Positions 38,601 through 48,066 of a stretch of DNA of 64,000 nucleotides are shown here, in pieces. The notes below the pieces were generated by a model, which saw only the letters and a program-made list of their open reading frames with translations, did not search any database and was not told the origin of the DNA. Source of the DNA: Amycolatopsis taiwanensis DSM 45107 (lineage in GTDB: Bacteria > Actinomycetota > Actinomycetes > Mycobacteriales > Pseudonocardiaceae); assembly GCF_000519205.1 (NCBI RefSeq), contig NZ_JAFB01000016.1:62001-126000 (forward strand), given 5' to 3'. The position numbers and the translations under genes were made by a program. How positions within the stretch are numbered: the stretch's first letter is position 1; each line of letters starts with the position of its first letter.

Positions 38601-39266
38601 GTGACCGTCGCGCTCCCTCCCGAAGCCGCCGCCCGTCCCCGGTTGCGGGGACACATTCATTTCTGGTCCTTTTTCGGCGCGCTCCTAGCCGCGACGACGC
38701 TGGTCACGATCGCCGCGGCGATGATCGGCTCGACCGCCGCTCTGGCCACGTCCGTCTACGGCGTCACCGTGCTCGGCGTATTCGGCGTCAGCGCGCTGTA
38801 TCACCGGCGTCAGTGGAGCCCGCGCGCGTATCAATGGATGAAACGCGCCGACCATTCGATGATCTTCCTGTTCATTGCCGGCACCTACACCCCGTTCACG
38901 CTGCTTTCGATGTCGAAACCGACGGGCTACGTCATATTCGGTGTCGTGTGGGGCGGCGCCCTCGCCGGAGTCGCCCTGAAGATGTTGTGGCCGACCGCGC
39001 CCCGCTGGCTGGGCGTGCCGATCTACATCGCGCTCGGCTGGGTCGCGATCTTCGTGCTCCCCGAGCTCGCCCGCCACGCCGGCGTCACCGCGCTCGTGCT
39101 GCTCCTCGTCGGTGGCGCGTTCTACACCGTCGGCGCCGTGTTCTACGCGACCCGCTGGCCCAACCACTGGCCCGAGGTCTTCGGTTATCACGAGTACTTC
39201 CACGCCTGCACGGTGCTGGCCGCCACCTCCCACTACATCGCGATCTGGCTCGCCATCTATGCCTAG
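38601..39266 (+). CDS. trhA: Hemolysin III/TrhA family membrane protein
   Basis: A 221-residue PAQR-type protein with about seven membrane helices. Metal-site-like residues are visible: SALYHRRQW near residue 58, KRADHSMIFLFIAGTYTPFTL near 82 and the C-terminal GYHEYFHACTVLAATSHYIAIWL. The ATG-like GTG at 38601 opens the frame. The last 30 bases are a direct repeat of a segment at 40483-40512 that would end the protein in IAIWLALYS instead of IAIWLAIYA. The 3' end therefore looks like an integration site whose present sequence came with the element. Confidence 0.92.
   Translation: MTVALPPEAAARPRLRGHIHFWSFFGALLAATTLVTIAAAMIGSTAALATSVYGVTVLGVFGVSALYHRRQWSPRAYQWMKRADHSMIFLFIAGTYTPFTLLSMSKPTGYVIFGVVWGGALAGVALKMLWPTAPRWLGVPIYIALGWVAIFVLPELARHAGVTALVLLLVGGAFYTVGAVFYATRWPNHWPEVFGYHEYFHACTVLAATSHYIAIWLAIYA
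39237..39266 (+). repeat. Putative attachment site, left copy (3' end of trhA)
   Basis: Starts with ATCGCGATCTGGCTCGCC, identical over 18 bases to 40483-40500; over the full 30 bases 26 match, including the terminal CCTAG. The copy is the trhA 3' end with its stop codon. Sites at gene 3' ends that leave the gene intact are typical of tyrosine-recombinase integration. Confidence 0.7.
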
Positions 39267-39284
39267 CTCTGGATCTTCTCCAGG

Positions 39285-39431
39285 CCGTCCGGCCGCTTGG
39301 TCACGGCCTGGCCCTCCCTCCACGTTGAGAGCCTGCTCGAAGAACGCGTCGATCGCGCCCCGTGTCCGCTCGTGGCTACTCGGCAGTAGGTGCGTATAGA
39401 CCCGCAGCGTGAACCGACAGCTGCGAGTCAC
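39285..39431 (-). pseudogene. C-terminal remnant of a tyrosine recombinase/integrase
   Basis: The frame reads FTLRVYTHLLPSSHERTRG then AIDAFFEQALN, the segment around the catalytic Tyr at the end of actinomycete phage or element integrases (normally T-x-x-x-Y-T/S-H-L). The Arg and His boxes and all upstream parts are missing, and no upstream coding sequence continues it. It lies just inside the left attachment repeat, the usual place for an integrase. The boundary at 39285 is approximate because the high-GC frame stays open into trhA. Confidence 0.7.
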
Positions 39432-39553
39432 GAAAGGTCCCCTTCTCAGGCCGCCCGCATCAAGGGCTGCTACGCCGTCGCTTTTCCCCTTGTCAGGGCG
39501 GGCCTTGCGGAGCCGCTGACCTGACTCTCATCGTGTCGGACCGCCAGACGCGG

Positions 39554-40306
39554 TCAGCGCAGTTTGGCATTGAGGGTCTCCGCGAACTTGGTCACGATTG
39601 CCGTGCGCACCGCGTCGTTTTCCTCAGCTGTAGCCAGCGACCCGGTGCGCGGGAATTCCTGGATTTTGCCAGCCACGTCCAGGCGCACCACCGGCTTGTC
39701 CGCGTCCTTGCCGTATTGAGAATCGAGCGTTACGCCGACACCGTAATAAAAGGACCCCGACTTGCAGGCCAACGAGTTGTCGCCCGCAGTCCCCTGACAC
39801 GGCAGGCCCGCGATATCACTGACTTGACCGGCACTCTTATCCAGATCGTGATTCCAGTTCAGCTCGACAGTGTCCGGGCTGCCAACCACTAGATCGTCAA
39901 CGGCGACCGTGCCGAGATAGCTGCCGTCGCCGCGACCTCCACCGTTGTCGTCGAACTTGAACGTGACCTGGTACTGGCAATCGGCGTTCGCCACGGCGGT
40001 CTCATATGACGCGGCCAGCGGATTCCCACCATTAGACACCCAGACATTCACTGTCTTGTCGTTCGGAAGACGGTCGACATGGTCGATCTGTGGCAGCACC
40101 GCCCGTAGTTCGTCATCGGACAGCAGCATGCAAGCATTGGGCCAGTCGACGCCATTGGCGACACCCCTTTCCACGCCGGCGACGTGAATCGGCGGACCGG
40201 GCTGGGCGAGACCGACCCGATATGGCGACGGCAGGTGTCTGCCAGGGCCGCACCCGCACACCGCAAGCAGCGCACCCACGACTGCCAGGACTCCCCATAG
40301 ACGCAT
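39554..40306 (-). CDS. Putative lipoprotein (DUF3558-like)
   Basis: A 250-residue exported protein. The N-terminus MRLWGVLAVVGALLAVCGCG is a lipoprotein signal; the lipobox is VCGC, with two cysteines close together. The mature part contains WPNACMLLSDDELRAVLPQIDHV, similar to the CxLLtxxEv region of DUF3558 lipoproteins, and paired cysteines (CQYQV, LPCQGTAGDNSLACKSGSFYYGVGV). The ATG at 40306 has GGGGG upstream; the longer frame to 40465 is not supported. It lies between the two trhA-end repeats and so is probably cargo of the decayed element. Confidence 0.8.
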   Translation of the reverse strand: MRLWGVLAVVGALLAVCGCGPGRHLPSPYRVGLAQPGPPIHVAGVERGVANGVDWPNACMLLSDDELRAVLPQIDHVDRLPNDKTVNVWVSNGGNPLAASYETAVANADCQYQVTFKFDDNGGGRGDGSYLGTVAVDDLVVGSPDTVELNWNHDLDKSAGQVSDIAGLPCQGTAGDNSLACKSGSFYYGVGVTLDSQYGKDADKPVVRLDVAGKIQEFPRTGSLATAEENDAVRTAIVTKFAETLNAKLR

Positions 40307-40482
40307 GAGTGCCCCCTTCCACACGCGATCAACAACGCTAGCGTGCGGAGCCTGACCGGAGGCAACCCGCCCCGACCAACTCGCTCTCTGGACCGTCGTC
40401 GAGCCGTGCGCAGTCGTGACGACCAAGGCCGCGGCGAACGAACCCACACAGCGTGTACGCACCAAGATTCCTCGATCACTAG

Positions 40483-40512
40483 ATCGCGATCTGGCTCGCC
40501 CTGTACTCCTAG
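40483..40512 (+). repeat. Putative attachment site, right copy
   Basis: Direct repeat of 39237-39266 (26 of 30 bases; first 18 identical). Translated in the trhA frame it ends IAIWLALYS then stop, a plausible original C-terminus of TrhA. It marks the right end of a 1.2-kb bracket holding the integrase remnant and lipoprotein gene. Confidence 0.7.
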
Positions 40513-40678
40513 TTACAGGGTGCTCGCCCCGCCTACCGGACGGAGGAACTCGTCGCGCTCATGGTCAGCCCATCCAGCGGGAAACTCGCGTATCCAGGAA
40601 GACGGAGACGAAGTCCTCCTCGTCCTCGGGTCTGCAGGGAGTCAGGAGAACGCGCTCGGTGCGCAGAGCCGGTGTCAT
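40513..40678 (-). pseudogene. N-terminal remnant of a GNAT acetyltransferase, frameshifted
   Basis: An ATG at 40678 opens MTPALRTERVLLTPCRPED followed by EEDFVSVFLDTRVSRWMG, the N-terminus of a RimJ/RimL-like GNAT protein, and stops at 40565. A shift of frame continues DHERDEFLRPVGGASTL and then stops right at the edge of the right attachment repeat (40513). The acetyl-CoA-binding core is absent. It is probably an old chromosomal neighbour of trhA broken by the insertion or deletion here. Confidence 0.65.
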
Positions 40679-40775
40679 GAACGGGGGCGCCACCCAGGTG
40701 AAAATCAGTGCGACAAACTGGTTTCGCAATCGCTTCATTCGCGATCTGGGTTGCCCGGAACGGGTACGGCTGGAT

Positions 40776-41240
40776 TCAGCCGCCCCACGATCCTCCTGTT
40801 GTCCCGGGGCCGGGGTTAATCTCCCAGTTTTCCCTTATCAGGCAGCTACCCATGCCTTGGTTTTCACACCTGTTTACTGCTTCTTGCGAGGCGCGGTCGG
40901 CCGACGAACCCCAGCCGCCTCCCCAAGCGGTTACCGCATTGTCTTGGCGATGAACGGCTACGGCCGCGTAGCCATTGTTCACCCAAACCGCTCCTTGGCA
41001 GTCGCCCTGGTACTGCGGATTGTTCATTCCCGTGCTCCGGCAACTGTTGATCGCGGCCATTTCGGCCGATTCGAGCCTTGGGCGCACCGACGCCGATACC
41101 GCGTCCATCGACATGGAGTAGGCCATGGCTCCATATGCCCCGGTAGGTGGCGCAACGGGATCAGCGGACACCGCTGCTGCCGATATCAAACCCAGGGAAG
41201 CGATCGCGAGCGGCATCAGCACTGATTTACGTACAGGCAT
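40776..41240 (-). CDS. Secreted DUF4189 domain protein
   Basis: A 154-residue exported protein. A signal peptide (VLMPLAIASLGLISAAAVSADP, cleavage near residue 28) is followed by a DUF4189 domain: GAYGAMAYSMSMDAVSAS, two AA-x-x-C repeats (AAINSC, QEAVNRC), CQGAVWVNNGYAAVAVH and GSCLIRENWE. The four cysteines probably form two disulfides. The function is unknown, and such proteins occur mainly in Nocardia-like actinobacteria. The region is lower in GC than its surroundings and belongs to the accessory segment after trhA. The ATG at 41240 is preceded by GGGGGCC. Confidence 0.8.
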   Translation of the reverse strand: MPVRKSVLMPLAIASLGLISAAAVSADPVAPPTGAYGAMAYSMSMDAVSASVRPRLESAEMAAINSCRSTGMNNPQYQGDCQGAVWVNNGYAAVAVHRQDNAVTAWGGGWGSSADRASQEAVNRCENQGMGSCLIRENWEINPGPGTTGGSWGG

Positions 41241-41426
41241 GATGAATTGGCCCCCTACCCAGCCAAAGGCGAACACAATTCACGTTGACTTGATTGAATT
41301 ATCGATCCGACCACACCACCGGATTCAACAGTTCGATCAACCGAAAAGTCAGTGTGGAACAGGCATCACGGTCTCAACTAGGGCCAAAGGCCCCGGAAAA
41401 GACGGGCCATGGACCCGACGGACCGC

Positions 41427-42068
41427 TCAGGTGTTCCGCCTTGTCGCCAGGTCGAAAACCGTCACGAGTTCGTCGCAATAGGCCATGACGTCGAATCCCG
41501 GATCGACGGACGACTGGGTCACCGATCCGTCGATGGCACTCCGCACCGCGGCTGCCATCAGCGGCGCGGAAAACTCGCGGAACTCCCCGGTCTGCTGGCC
41601 CAGTTCGAGAATCCGCACCGGATCCAGTTCCGCCAGGTCCCCCTGCGGCGGGTTCTGTTTGGTCGACTCCCCCATCACCTCGTCCAGCCGCTGCCCTGAC
41701 GCCGACCGGTAACTGGTCCAGATGTCGAGCATCGCCAACGCATGTTCGCGGTGGGCGCTGATGAATTCGCCGTTGGAGCGGATGTAGGCGCGCAGCTTTC
41801 CGGCGGCCGTCGGCTCGGCCTTCATCGCCGGAACCATGACAGCGGCGCCGGCGAGAAAGATCTCCGTTACGACCGTGTTGAGCAGTTCGTCCTTGTTGGC
41901 GAAGTAGTAGAGCACCACGCTCTTGGCCACCCCTGCCCGCTCCGCGATCTTGCTGATAGACGTCTGGGAGTATCCGATCTCGGCGATCAGATTGATCGCA
42001 CACTCCACGATCTGCGCCCGCCGGGCGCGCTCGGTAAACGTCGGACCATTGTCGCGCTTAGACCGCAT
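41427..42068 (-). CDS. TetR-family transcriptional regulator
   Basis: A 213-residue repressor. The N-terminal helix-turn-helix reads RRAQIVECAINLIAEIGYSQTSISKIAERAGVAKSVVLYYFANKDELL (residues about 17-65); the ligand-binding part is all-helical and not diagnostic. The ATG at 42068 is preferred; a TTG two codons upstream is possible. No divergent target gene is adjacent, because array 7 and a co-directional gene lie upstream, so its target is not apparent. GC is normal, but it falls within the segment that interrupts the conserved trhA/DUF255 order. Confidence 0.9.
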   Translation of the reverse strand: MRSKRDNGPTFTERARRAQIVECAINLIAEIGYSQTSISKIAERAGVAKSVVLYYFANKDELLNTVVTEIFLAGAAVMVPAMKAEPTAAGKLRAYIRSNGEFISAHREHALAMLDIWTSYRSASGQRLDEVMGESTKQNPPQGDLAELDPVRILELGQQTGEFREFSAPLMAAAVRSAIDGSVTQSSVDPGFDVMAYCDELVTVFDLATRRNT

Positions 42069-42146
42069 GGCCAAATCATAGACCGGTGATCGGAGCAGGC
42101 CGGGGTTCGCAGGCCACCCGGCGGGAGGGCCCGAAAACGTAGCGTG

Positions 42147-42423
42147 GAACTCAGCCGTGCGAACAGCTACTCGGCGCCCGGAGCGCGAAACTCGGCACCG
42201 GAACGAGGAACTCGGGCGCTTTAGTGCTTGAGTGCTTCGGGTGCGGAACGAGGAACTCAGACGTCCGAAACGAGGGACTCGCGCGTCCGGAACCGGGACT
42301 CGCCCAACAGAACCCAGAACTCACGCACCCGAAGCCGGAACTCACGTGCCCGGACCGGGAACTCGCCTGGCGGAAGCCGGAACTCGCGGGCCTGAAGCCG
42401 GGACTCGCGGGCCTGAGGCGGAC
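42147..42423. repeat. 21-bp repeat array 7
   Basis: About eleven minus-oriented units. Cores end at 42301, 42322, 42343, 42364, 42385 and 42406 in exact 21-base register. Earlier units (42152 to 42280) are spaced 20-22 bases, with a decayed stretch near 42214-42240. It fills the 355-base gap between the TetR gene start and the end of the next minus-strand gene. Confidence 0.88.
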
Positions 42424-42996
42424 TCACCCTTCGAGGTCGGGGCCCTTCGCGCGCAGGTCGTCCACTTTGGACATCGCCGCGCGCAGTTCGGTCAGCCAAC
42501 TCTCGGCGTGCTGGCCCACCAGGCGCACCGCCCAGGCCAACGCCTCGGAGCGGGACCGGGCGACACCGGAATCGACCAGCGTGTCCAGCACCTGCCGTTC
42601 GGGCTGCCGCAGCCGGGTCATGACCGGCACCGACAGCGTGGTGAACAGTTCGCGAGTGCCACCGATGTGCGCACCCCAGGCGACCTTGCGCTGATAGCGG
42701 TGCTCGGCCTGGCGCGCGATCTCGATGCGCTTGTCCCGGGTGTCCTCGCGGAACCGGCTGATCCGCCCCGATTCCGCCGCCGCCCGTGCCGCGTCGTCGC
42801 CGAACTCCTCGGCCAGCGGCGGCAACTCACCGACGATGAGGATCTCCTCGCGGTCGACCGTGATTTCGGGTGCCGAGACGAACCAGTCGTCCGGCAGCCT
42901 GCCGGCGAACCAGGCGGCGGCGTCCTCCGCCGACGGCGTCTCCGCCTGCTGCCAGCCGCCGCGGCCCTTCCAACCTCGATGTCCGTGCGTGCGCAT
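42424..42996 (-). CDS. Conserved actinobacterial protein of unknown function
   Basis: A 190-residue soluble protein. Conserved blocks are PSAEDAAAWFAGRLPDDWF, APEITVDREEILIVGELP, RISRFREDTRDKRIEIARQAEHRYQRKVAWGA, and FTTLSVPVMTRLRQPERQVLDTLVDSGVARSRSEALAWAVRLVGQH. The last resembles a ribbon-helix-helix or helical DNA-binding pattern, but this is weak. I recall near-identical proteins across Streptomyces and Pseudonocardiaceae without an assigned function. GGAGG lies 8 bases before the ATG. An AT-rich promoter-like stretch with an ATTAC direct repeat precedes it. Confidence 0.75.
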   Translation of the reverse strand: MRTHGHRGWKGRGGWQQAETPSAEDAAAWFAGRLPDDWFVSAPEITVDREEILIVGELPPLAEEFGDDAARAAAESGRISRFREDTRDKRIEIARQAEHRYQRKVAWGAHIGGTRELFTTLSVPVMTRLRQPERQVLDTLVDSGVARSRSEALAWAVRLVGQHAESWLTELRAAMSKVDDLRAKGPDLEG

Positions 42997-43011
42997 GTCT
43001 CCGCCTCCACG

Positions 43012-43024
43012 ATTACATAATTAC
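43012..43024. promoter_or_regulatory. AT-rich direct repeat in the promoter of the 42424-42996 gene
   Basis: ATTAC-ATA-ATTAC, an 8-base-period direct repeat, is conspicuous in 70% GC DNA. It lies 16-28 bases before the start codon, where a -10 region would fall. It may be promoter, operator, or both. Confidence 0.4.
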
Positions 43025-43052
43025 GTCGATACACACGCTACGCGCGAGACGC

Positions 43053-45068
<2,016 letters not shown>

Positions 45069-45107
45069 GCCTCCAGGGTGTCACGGCGGGCGCCCGCGGG
45101 CGGCGAA

Positions 45108-45488
45108 CTAGCCGGAGCTTTCGCTCTTCTCCTTCGCCTCGGCCTTCTCCTTTGGCTTCTCCACCGCCTTCTCCGCTGCCTTCTCCTTGGCCTCGGCCTC
45201 GGCCTGGTCCGCAGGCGCCGCGCCTTCGTCGGCCTGCTCGCCGGAAGGGGCCTCGTCGTCCGTGGGCTCTTCGGGGTCGAAGCTGGCGGGAACGCGCTTC
45301 AGGTGTTTGGTCATCGAGCGCACCAGGAATGCCACCGCGATCAGGAAGACGAGCAACAGCAGCAAGCCCGTCGGCGAGGACTTGCCGAAGTCCTCGCCCT
45401 GACCGCCGTTGTCACCGTTACCCGGCTGAGCTGCCAGCACAATCGCGTGCGTGGCGACCGGCGCCGTCACGGCCAAGGTGACGTTCAT
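45108..45488 (-). CDS. Small single-pass membrane protein with charged Lys/Glu/Ala tail
   Basis: A 126-residue protein: a signal-like start (MNVTLAVTAPVATHAIVLAA), one membrane helix (TGLLLLLVFLIAVAFLVRSM, about residues 40-60), and a long cytoplasmic tail rich in Glu, Ala and Lys (EAEAKEKAAEKAVEKPKEKAEAKEK). It corresponds by position to the small protein next to mca in mycobacteria (Rv1083). The ATG at 45488 has GGAG 7 bases upstream. Role unknown; proximity to mca suggests a link with mycothiol detoxification, but this is only context. Confidence 0.75.
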   Translation of the reverse strand: MNVTLAVTAPVATHAIVLAAQPGNGDNGGQGEDFGKSSPTGLLLLLVFLIAVAFLVRSMTKHLKRVPASFDPEEPTDDEAPSGEQADEGAAPADQAEAEAKEKAAEKAVEKPKEKAEAKEKSESSG

Positions 45489-45542
45489 CGGGGACTCCAA
45501 TCGGCGGGAACCTCGAGAACGAGTTTAGGGGGTCTGGGCGTT

Positions 45543-45577
45543 CCCCCCGGCCGGGGGCGTGGGGGCGCAGCCCCCAC
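45543..45577. repeat. GC-rich double hairpin
   Basis: CCCCCGGCCGGGGG followed by GTGGGGGC-GCA-GCCCCCAC (45559-45577). It lies in the gap just after the mca stop on the minus strand. It resembles the hairpins at 9973-10077 and 47904-47947, and may act as a terminator. Confidence 0.65.
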
Positions 45578-45630
45578 ACGGTAGGACGGCGTGCGAATGA
45601 GGCGTTCGGTCGGCCACGACTGGCCGCCGG

Positions 45631-46482
45631 CTACTGCCGGATGCCGGCGAACAGGTCGTCCTCCGGGAGCGTGCTGTCCACCAGAGAGCGGACCAGCTCG
45701 TATTCCTCGGTGGGCCACAGCTTGCGCTGCACGTCGAGCGGCACCGCGAACCAGCGGCTGGTCGGATCGATCTGCGTGGCGTGCGCCTTCAGCGCCTCGT
45801 CGCGGACTTCGAAGTAGTCGCCGCACTCGATGCGCGTGGTGACGCGCTCCATCACGTCGGGCCGGTCCGGGTCCCACCTCTGGAGCCACTCGGCGTAGGG
45901 CGATTCCTGGCCCGCGGCGAGAAGTGCCTCGTGGAACAGCTGCATCCTGGCCCGGGAGAACCCGTGCATGTAGTACAGCTTGAGCGGCTGCCACGGCGCG
46001 CCCGCCTCCGGGAACCGGTCCGCCTCACCCGCCGCGTCGAACGCCGCGACCGACACCTGGTGGCAGCGGATGTGGTCGGGGTGGGGGTAACCGCCGTTCT
46101 CGTCGTAGGTCAGCACCACGTGCGGACGGAACTCGCGGATGATCTTGACCAGGTCCCGCGTCGGCTCCTCGACCGGCACCGCGGCGAACGTGCCCTCGGG
46201 CACCGGGGGCGGCGGGTCGCCCTCGGGCAGCCCCGAGTCGACGAACCCTAGCCAGTGGTGGTTCACCCCGAGGATCTTCGCCGCCCTGGCCATCTCCTCG
46301 CGGCGGATCTGGGGCATGTTCTCCCGCACGCCGGGCCGGTCCATGGCCGGGTTGAGGATGCTGCCCGCCTCACCACCGGTGCAGCTGACCACCAGCACGT
46401 CGACACCCTCGGCCACGTACTTGGCCATGGTGGCCGCGCCCTTGCTCGACTCGTCGTCCGGGTGCGCGTGGACAGCGATCAT
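45631..46482 (-). CDS. mca: Mycothiol S-conjugate amidase
   Basis: A 283-residue zinc amidase that cleaves mycothiol S-conjugates to glucosaminyl-inositol and a mercapturic acid for export. The family motifs are [19 protein letters not shown] near residue 5 (metal-binding His, Asp, Asp), [18 protein letters not shown] near 134 (His), and [12 protein letters not shown] near the end. The length and [10 protein letters not shown] favour Mca over the deacetylase MshB. The ATG at 46482 fits the family length; the frame continues to a GTG at 46620, which would add 46 Glu-rich residues. Mca also supports identification as a mycothiol-producing actinomycete. Confidence 0.93.
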   Translation of the reverse strand: MIAVHAHPDDESSKGAATMAKYVAEGVDVLVVSCTGGEAGSILNPAMDRPGVRENMPQIRREEMARAAKILGVNHHWLGFVDSGLPEGDPPPPVPEGTFAAVPVEEPTRDLVKIIREFRPHVVLTYDENGGYPHPDHIRCHQVSVAAFDAAGEADRFPEAGAPWQPLKLYYMHGFSRARMQLFHEALLAAGQESPYAEWLQRWDPDRPDVMERVTTRIECGDYFEVRDEALKAHATQIDPTSRWFAVPLDVQRKLWPTEEYELVRSLVDSTLPEDDLFAGIRQ

Positions 46483-46723
46483 GCGAAGTCGGCCCTCGGC
46501 ACGTTCGGCCGCCCTCGATTCCTCCGCCAAGACGCTTTCGATCTTCTCTTCGGCCCTGGGCTGCGCCGCCACCGGCGACGGTATGGACCCTGGTTCGGAC
46601 ACCCGCTCGTCAGATTCCACGATGCCTGCAACGACCCCTTCTCACACCGGTATTCCCGGGCTGACGGATAATTGGCTCCATTGTTCCCCAGGGGTATGAC
46701 AATCGGCGATGAGGAGGCCCGAG

Positions 46724-47146
46724 TTGAGCACGCGTGCGCTGCCGGAGGGCCGCTATGGGCGAGTGCGTGACCGGGCTCCCCGGCGCTGGCGGAAGTGGGT
46801 GTTCACCGCGGCCGGCCTCGTCCTGGGCGTGGTGGTGACGTGGGTCGCCTACGTGAACATCGGGCCCGCGCCGATCTCCGCCGACCGGCTGTCCTACGCC
46901 AACCGGCCCGGCAACGTCATGGAACTCACCATCAACGTGGTCCGTGACGACGAGTCACGGCCCGGGGTGTGCATCGTGCGAACCCGGGACAAGTCGGGCG
47001 CGGAGAGCGGCCGCAAAGAGGTATTCGTGCCGCCCGGGAACAATCAGAGCCTGCAGACGACCTTGATTCACAGCACCGACCTGCCCGTTATGGCCGACAT
47101 CTTCGGATGCTCGTACACAGTCCCGCCTTATTTGTCAAGAAACTAG
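46724..47146 (+). CDS. DUF4307 membrane protein
   Basis: A 140-residue protein with a basic N-terminus ([13 protein letters not shown]), one membrane helix ([21 protein letters not shown]) and an extracytoplasmic beta-type domain with two conserved cysteines ([13 protein letters not shown] and [12 protein letters not shown]). The start is decided by the ribosome site: AGGAGG at 46712-46717 is 6 bases before TTG at 46724, whereas the ATG at 46709 contains this site in its own coding sequence. It is divergent from mca and upstream of greA, as in mycobacteria. Confidence 0.85.
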   Translation: MSTRALPEGRYGRVRDRAPRRWRKWVFTAAGLVLGVVVTWVAYVNIGPAPISADRLSYANRPGNVMELTINVVRDDESRPGVCIVRTRDKSGAESGRKEVFVPPGNNQSLQTTLIHSTDLPVMADIFGCSYTVPPYLSRN

Positions 47147-47221
47147 CGGCCAACGGAGTGAACGCGTCGCCGAACGTCCGATGAGTAGGACAACGGGCGG
47201 CACTGACCATGGTTTGCGTGC

Positions 47222-47270
47222 TATTCTGGTCTTTCGGCACGGCCCGAGCGGGCCGTGTCTTCCTTTATCT
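47222..47270 (+). promoter_or_regulatory. greA leader: promoter -10 and possible attenuator hairpin
   Basis: A TATTCT -10-like hexamer lies at 47222-47227. Just downstream a perfect stem CACGGCCC-GAGC-GGGCCGTG (47238-47257) is followed by the T-rich TCTTCCTTTATCT. The hairpin lies about 90 bases before the greA start, so a transcript starting near 47233 would meet a terminator almost at once. GreA autoregulation through a leader terminator is known in E. coli; a similar arrangement here is inference. It could instead terminate the DUF4307 transcript. Confidence 0.55.
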
Positions 47271-47348
47271 CAGCCGCGCCGACGTGTCGGCGGGGCTGGC
47301 CGGCTTGTATACCCATGCCCGGCAGGCCACGACGAGGAGATGGTGACC

Positions 47349-47837
47349 GTGAGCGACACCCAGGTGACCTGGCTTACTCAGGAAGCCTACGACAGGCTCA
47401 AGCACGAGCTCGACCAACTGATCGAGAATCGTCCGGTCATCGCCGCGAAGATCAACGACAGCCGGGAAGAGGGCGACCTCAAGGAAAACGGGGGCTACCA
47501 CGCGGCTCGCGAGGAGCAGGGCCAGGCCGAGGCGCGGATCCGCCACCTGCAGGAACTGCTGCGGGCGGCGAAGGTCGGCGAGGCACCGCCGAACGACGGC
47601 ATCGCGGAACCGGGCATGGTGCTCACCGTGCGTTACGAGGGCGACGACGAAGACGAGACCTTCCTGCTCGCCACTCGTGAAGAGGGTGCCGAGGGCGAGC
47701 TCGACGTGTACTCGCCGGAATCGCCGCTGGGCAAGGCTCTGCTGGGCGCCAAGGAGGGCGAGACCCGCGAGTACGACCTGCCCAACGGCAAGACCCAGCA
47801 GGTCAAGCTGGTCAAGGCCGTGCCCTACACCGGGTAA
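47349..47837 (+). CDS. greA: Transcription elongation factor GreA
   Basis: A 162-residue factor that stimulates transcript cleavage by backtracked RNA polymerase. The coiled-coil hairpin reads [43 protein letters not shown]; the tip contains the acidic pair needed for cleavage. The C-terminal FKBP-like domain ends in [33 protein letters not shown]. The GTG at 47349 fits best: it gives the [10 protein letters not shown] start seen in relatives and is 9 bases after GAGGAG. ATG 47340 abuts that site. Confidence 0.95.
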   Translation: MSDTQVTWLTQEAYDRLKHELDQLIENRPVIAAKINDSREEGDLKENGGYHAAREEQGQAEARIRHLQELLRAAKVGEAPPNDGIAEPGMVLTVRYEGDDEDETFLLATREEGAEGELDVYSPESPLGKALLGAKEGETREYDLPNGKTQQVKLVKAVPYTG

Positions 47838-47903
47838 TCGGCGAGGGAGTGGGAGGAGTGTGCTCGCGGAGAGCGCTCGCCGTTGATCCCTCGCCGGTGT
47901 CTT

Positions 47904-47947
47904 CTGGGGGTGCAACCCCCAGGCCCCGCCCGGGGGCGAGCCCCCGG
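47904..47947. repeat. GC-rich double hairpin downstream of greA
   Basis: CTGGGGGT-GCA-ACCCCCAG (47904-47922) and CCGGGGGC-GA-GCCCCCGG (47930-47947). Located 67 bases past the greA stop, so possibly its terminator. Same family as 9973-10077. Confidence 0.7.
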
Positions 47948-48066
47948 ACCCCCCGGAGCGGGTCGCGTTGCGTTGTTCACCTGCTGAACCGTCGTGATCG
48001 CTACGGAGACACCGTGGCTGGATTACTGAGTCGCAATGATTCGCGTGCTGAGGTGATGGGGACGCT

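Noticed and set aside
41277-41426. A possible attachment site or tRNA fragment in the low-GC stretch
   Set aside because: AT-rich sequence without a cloverleaf, CCA end or any duplicate elsewhere in the window.
46482-46620. 46-residue N-terminal extension of Mca
   Set aside because: The family begins close to the VHAHPDDE motif; the extension is Glu/Ala-rich. Kept as an alternative only, since GTG 46620 cannot be excluded.
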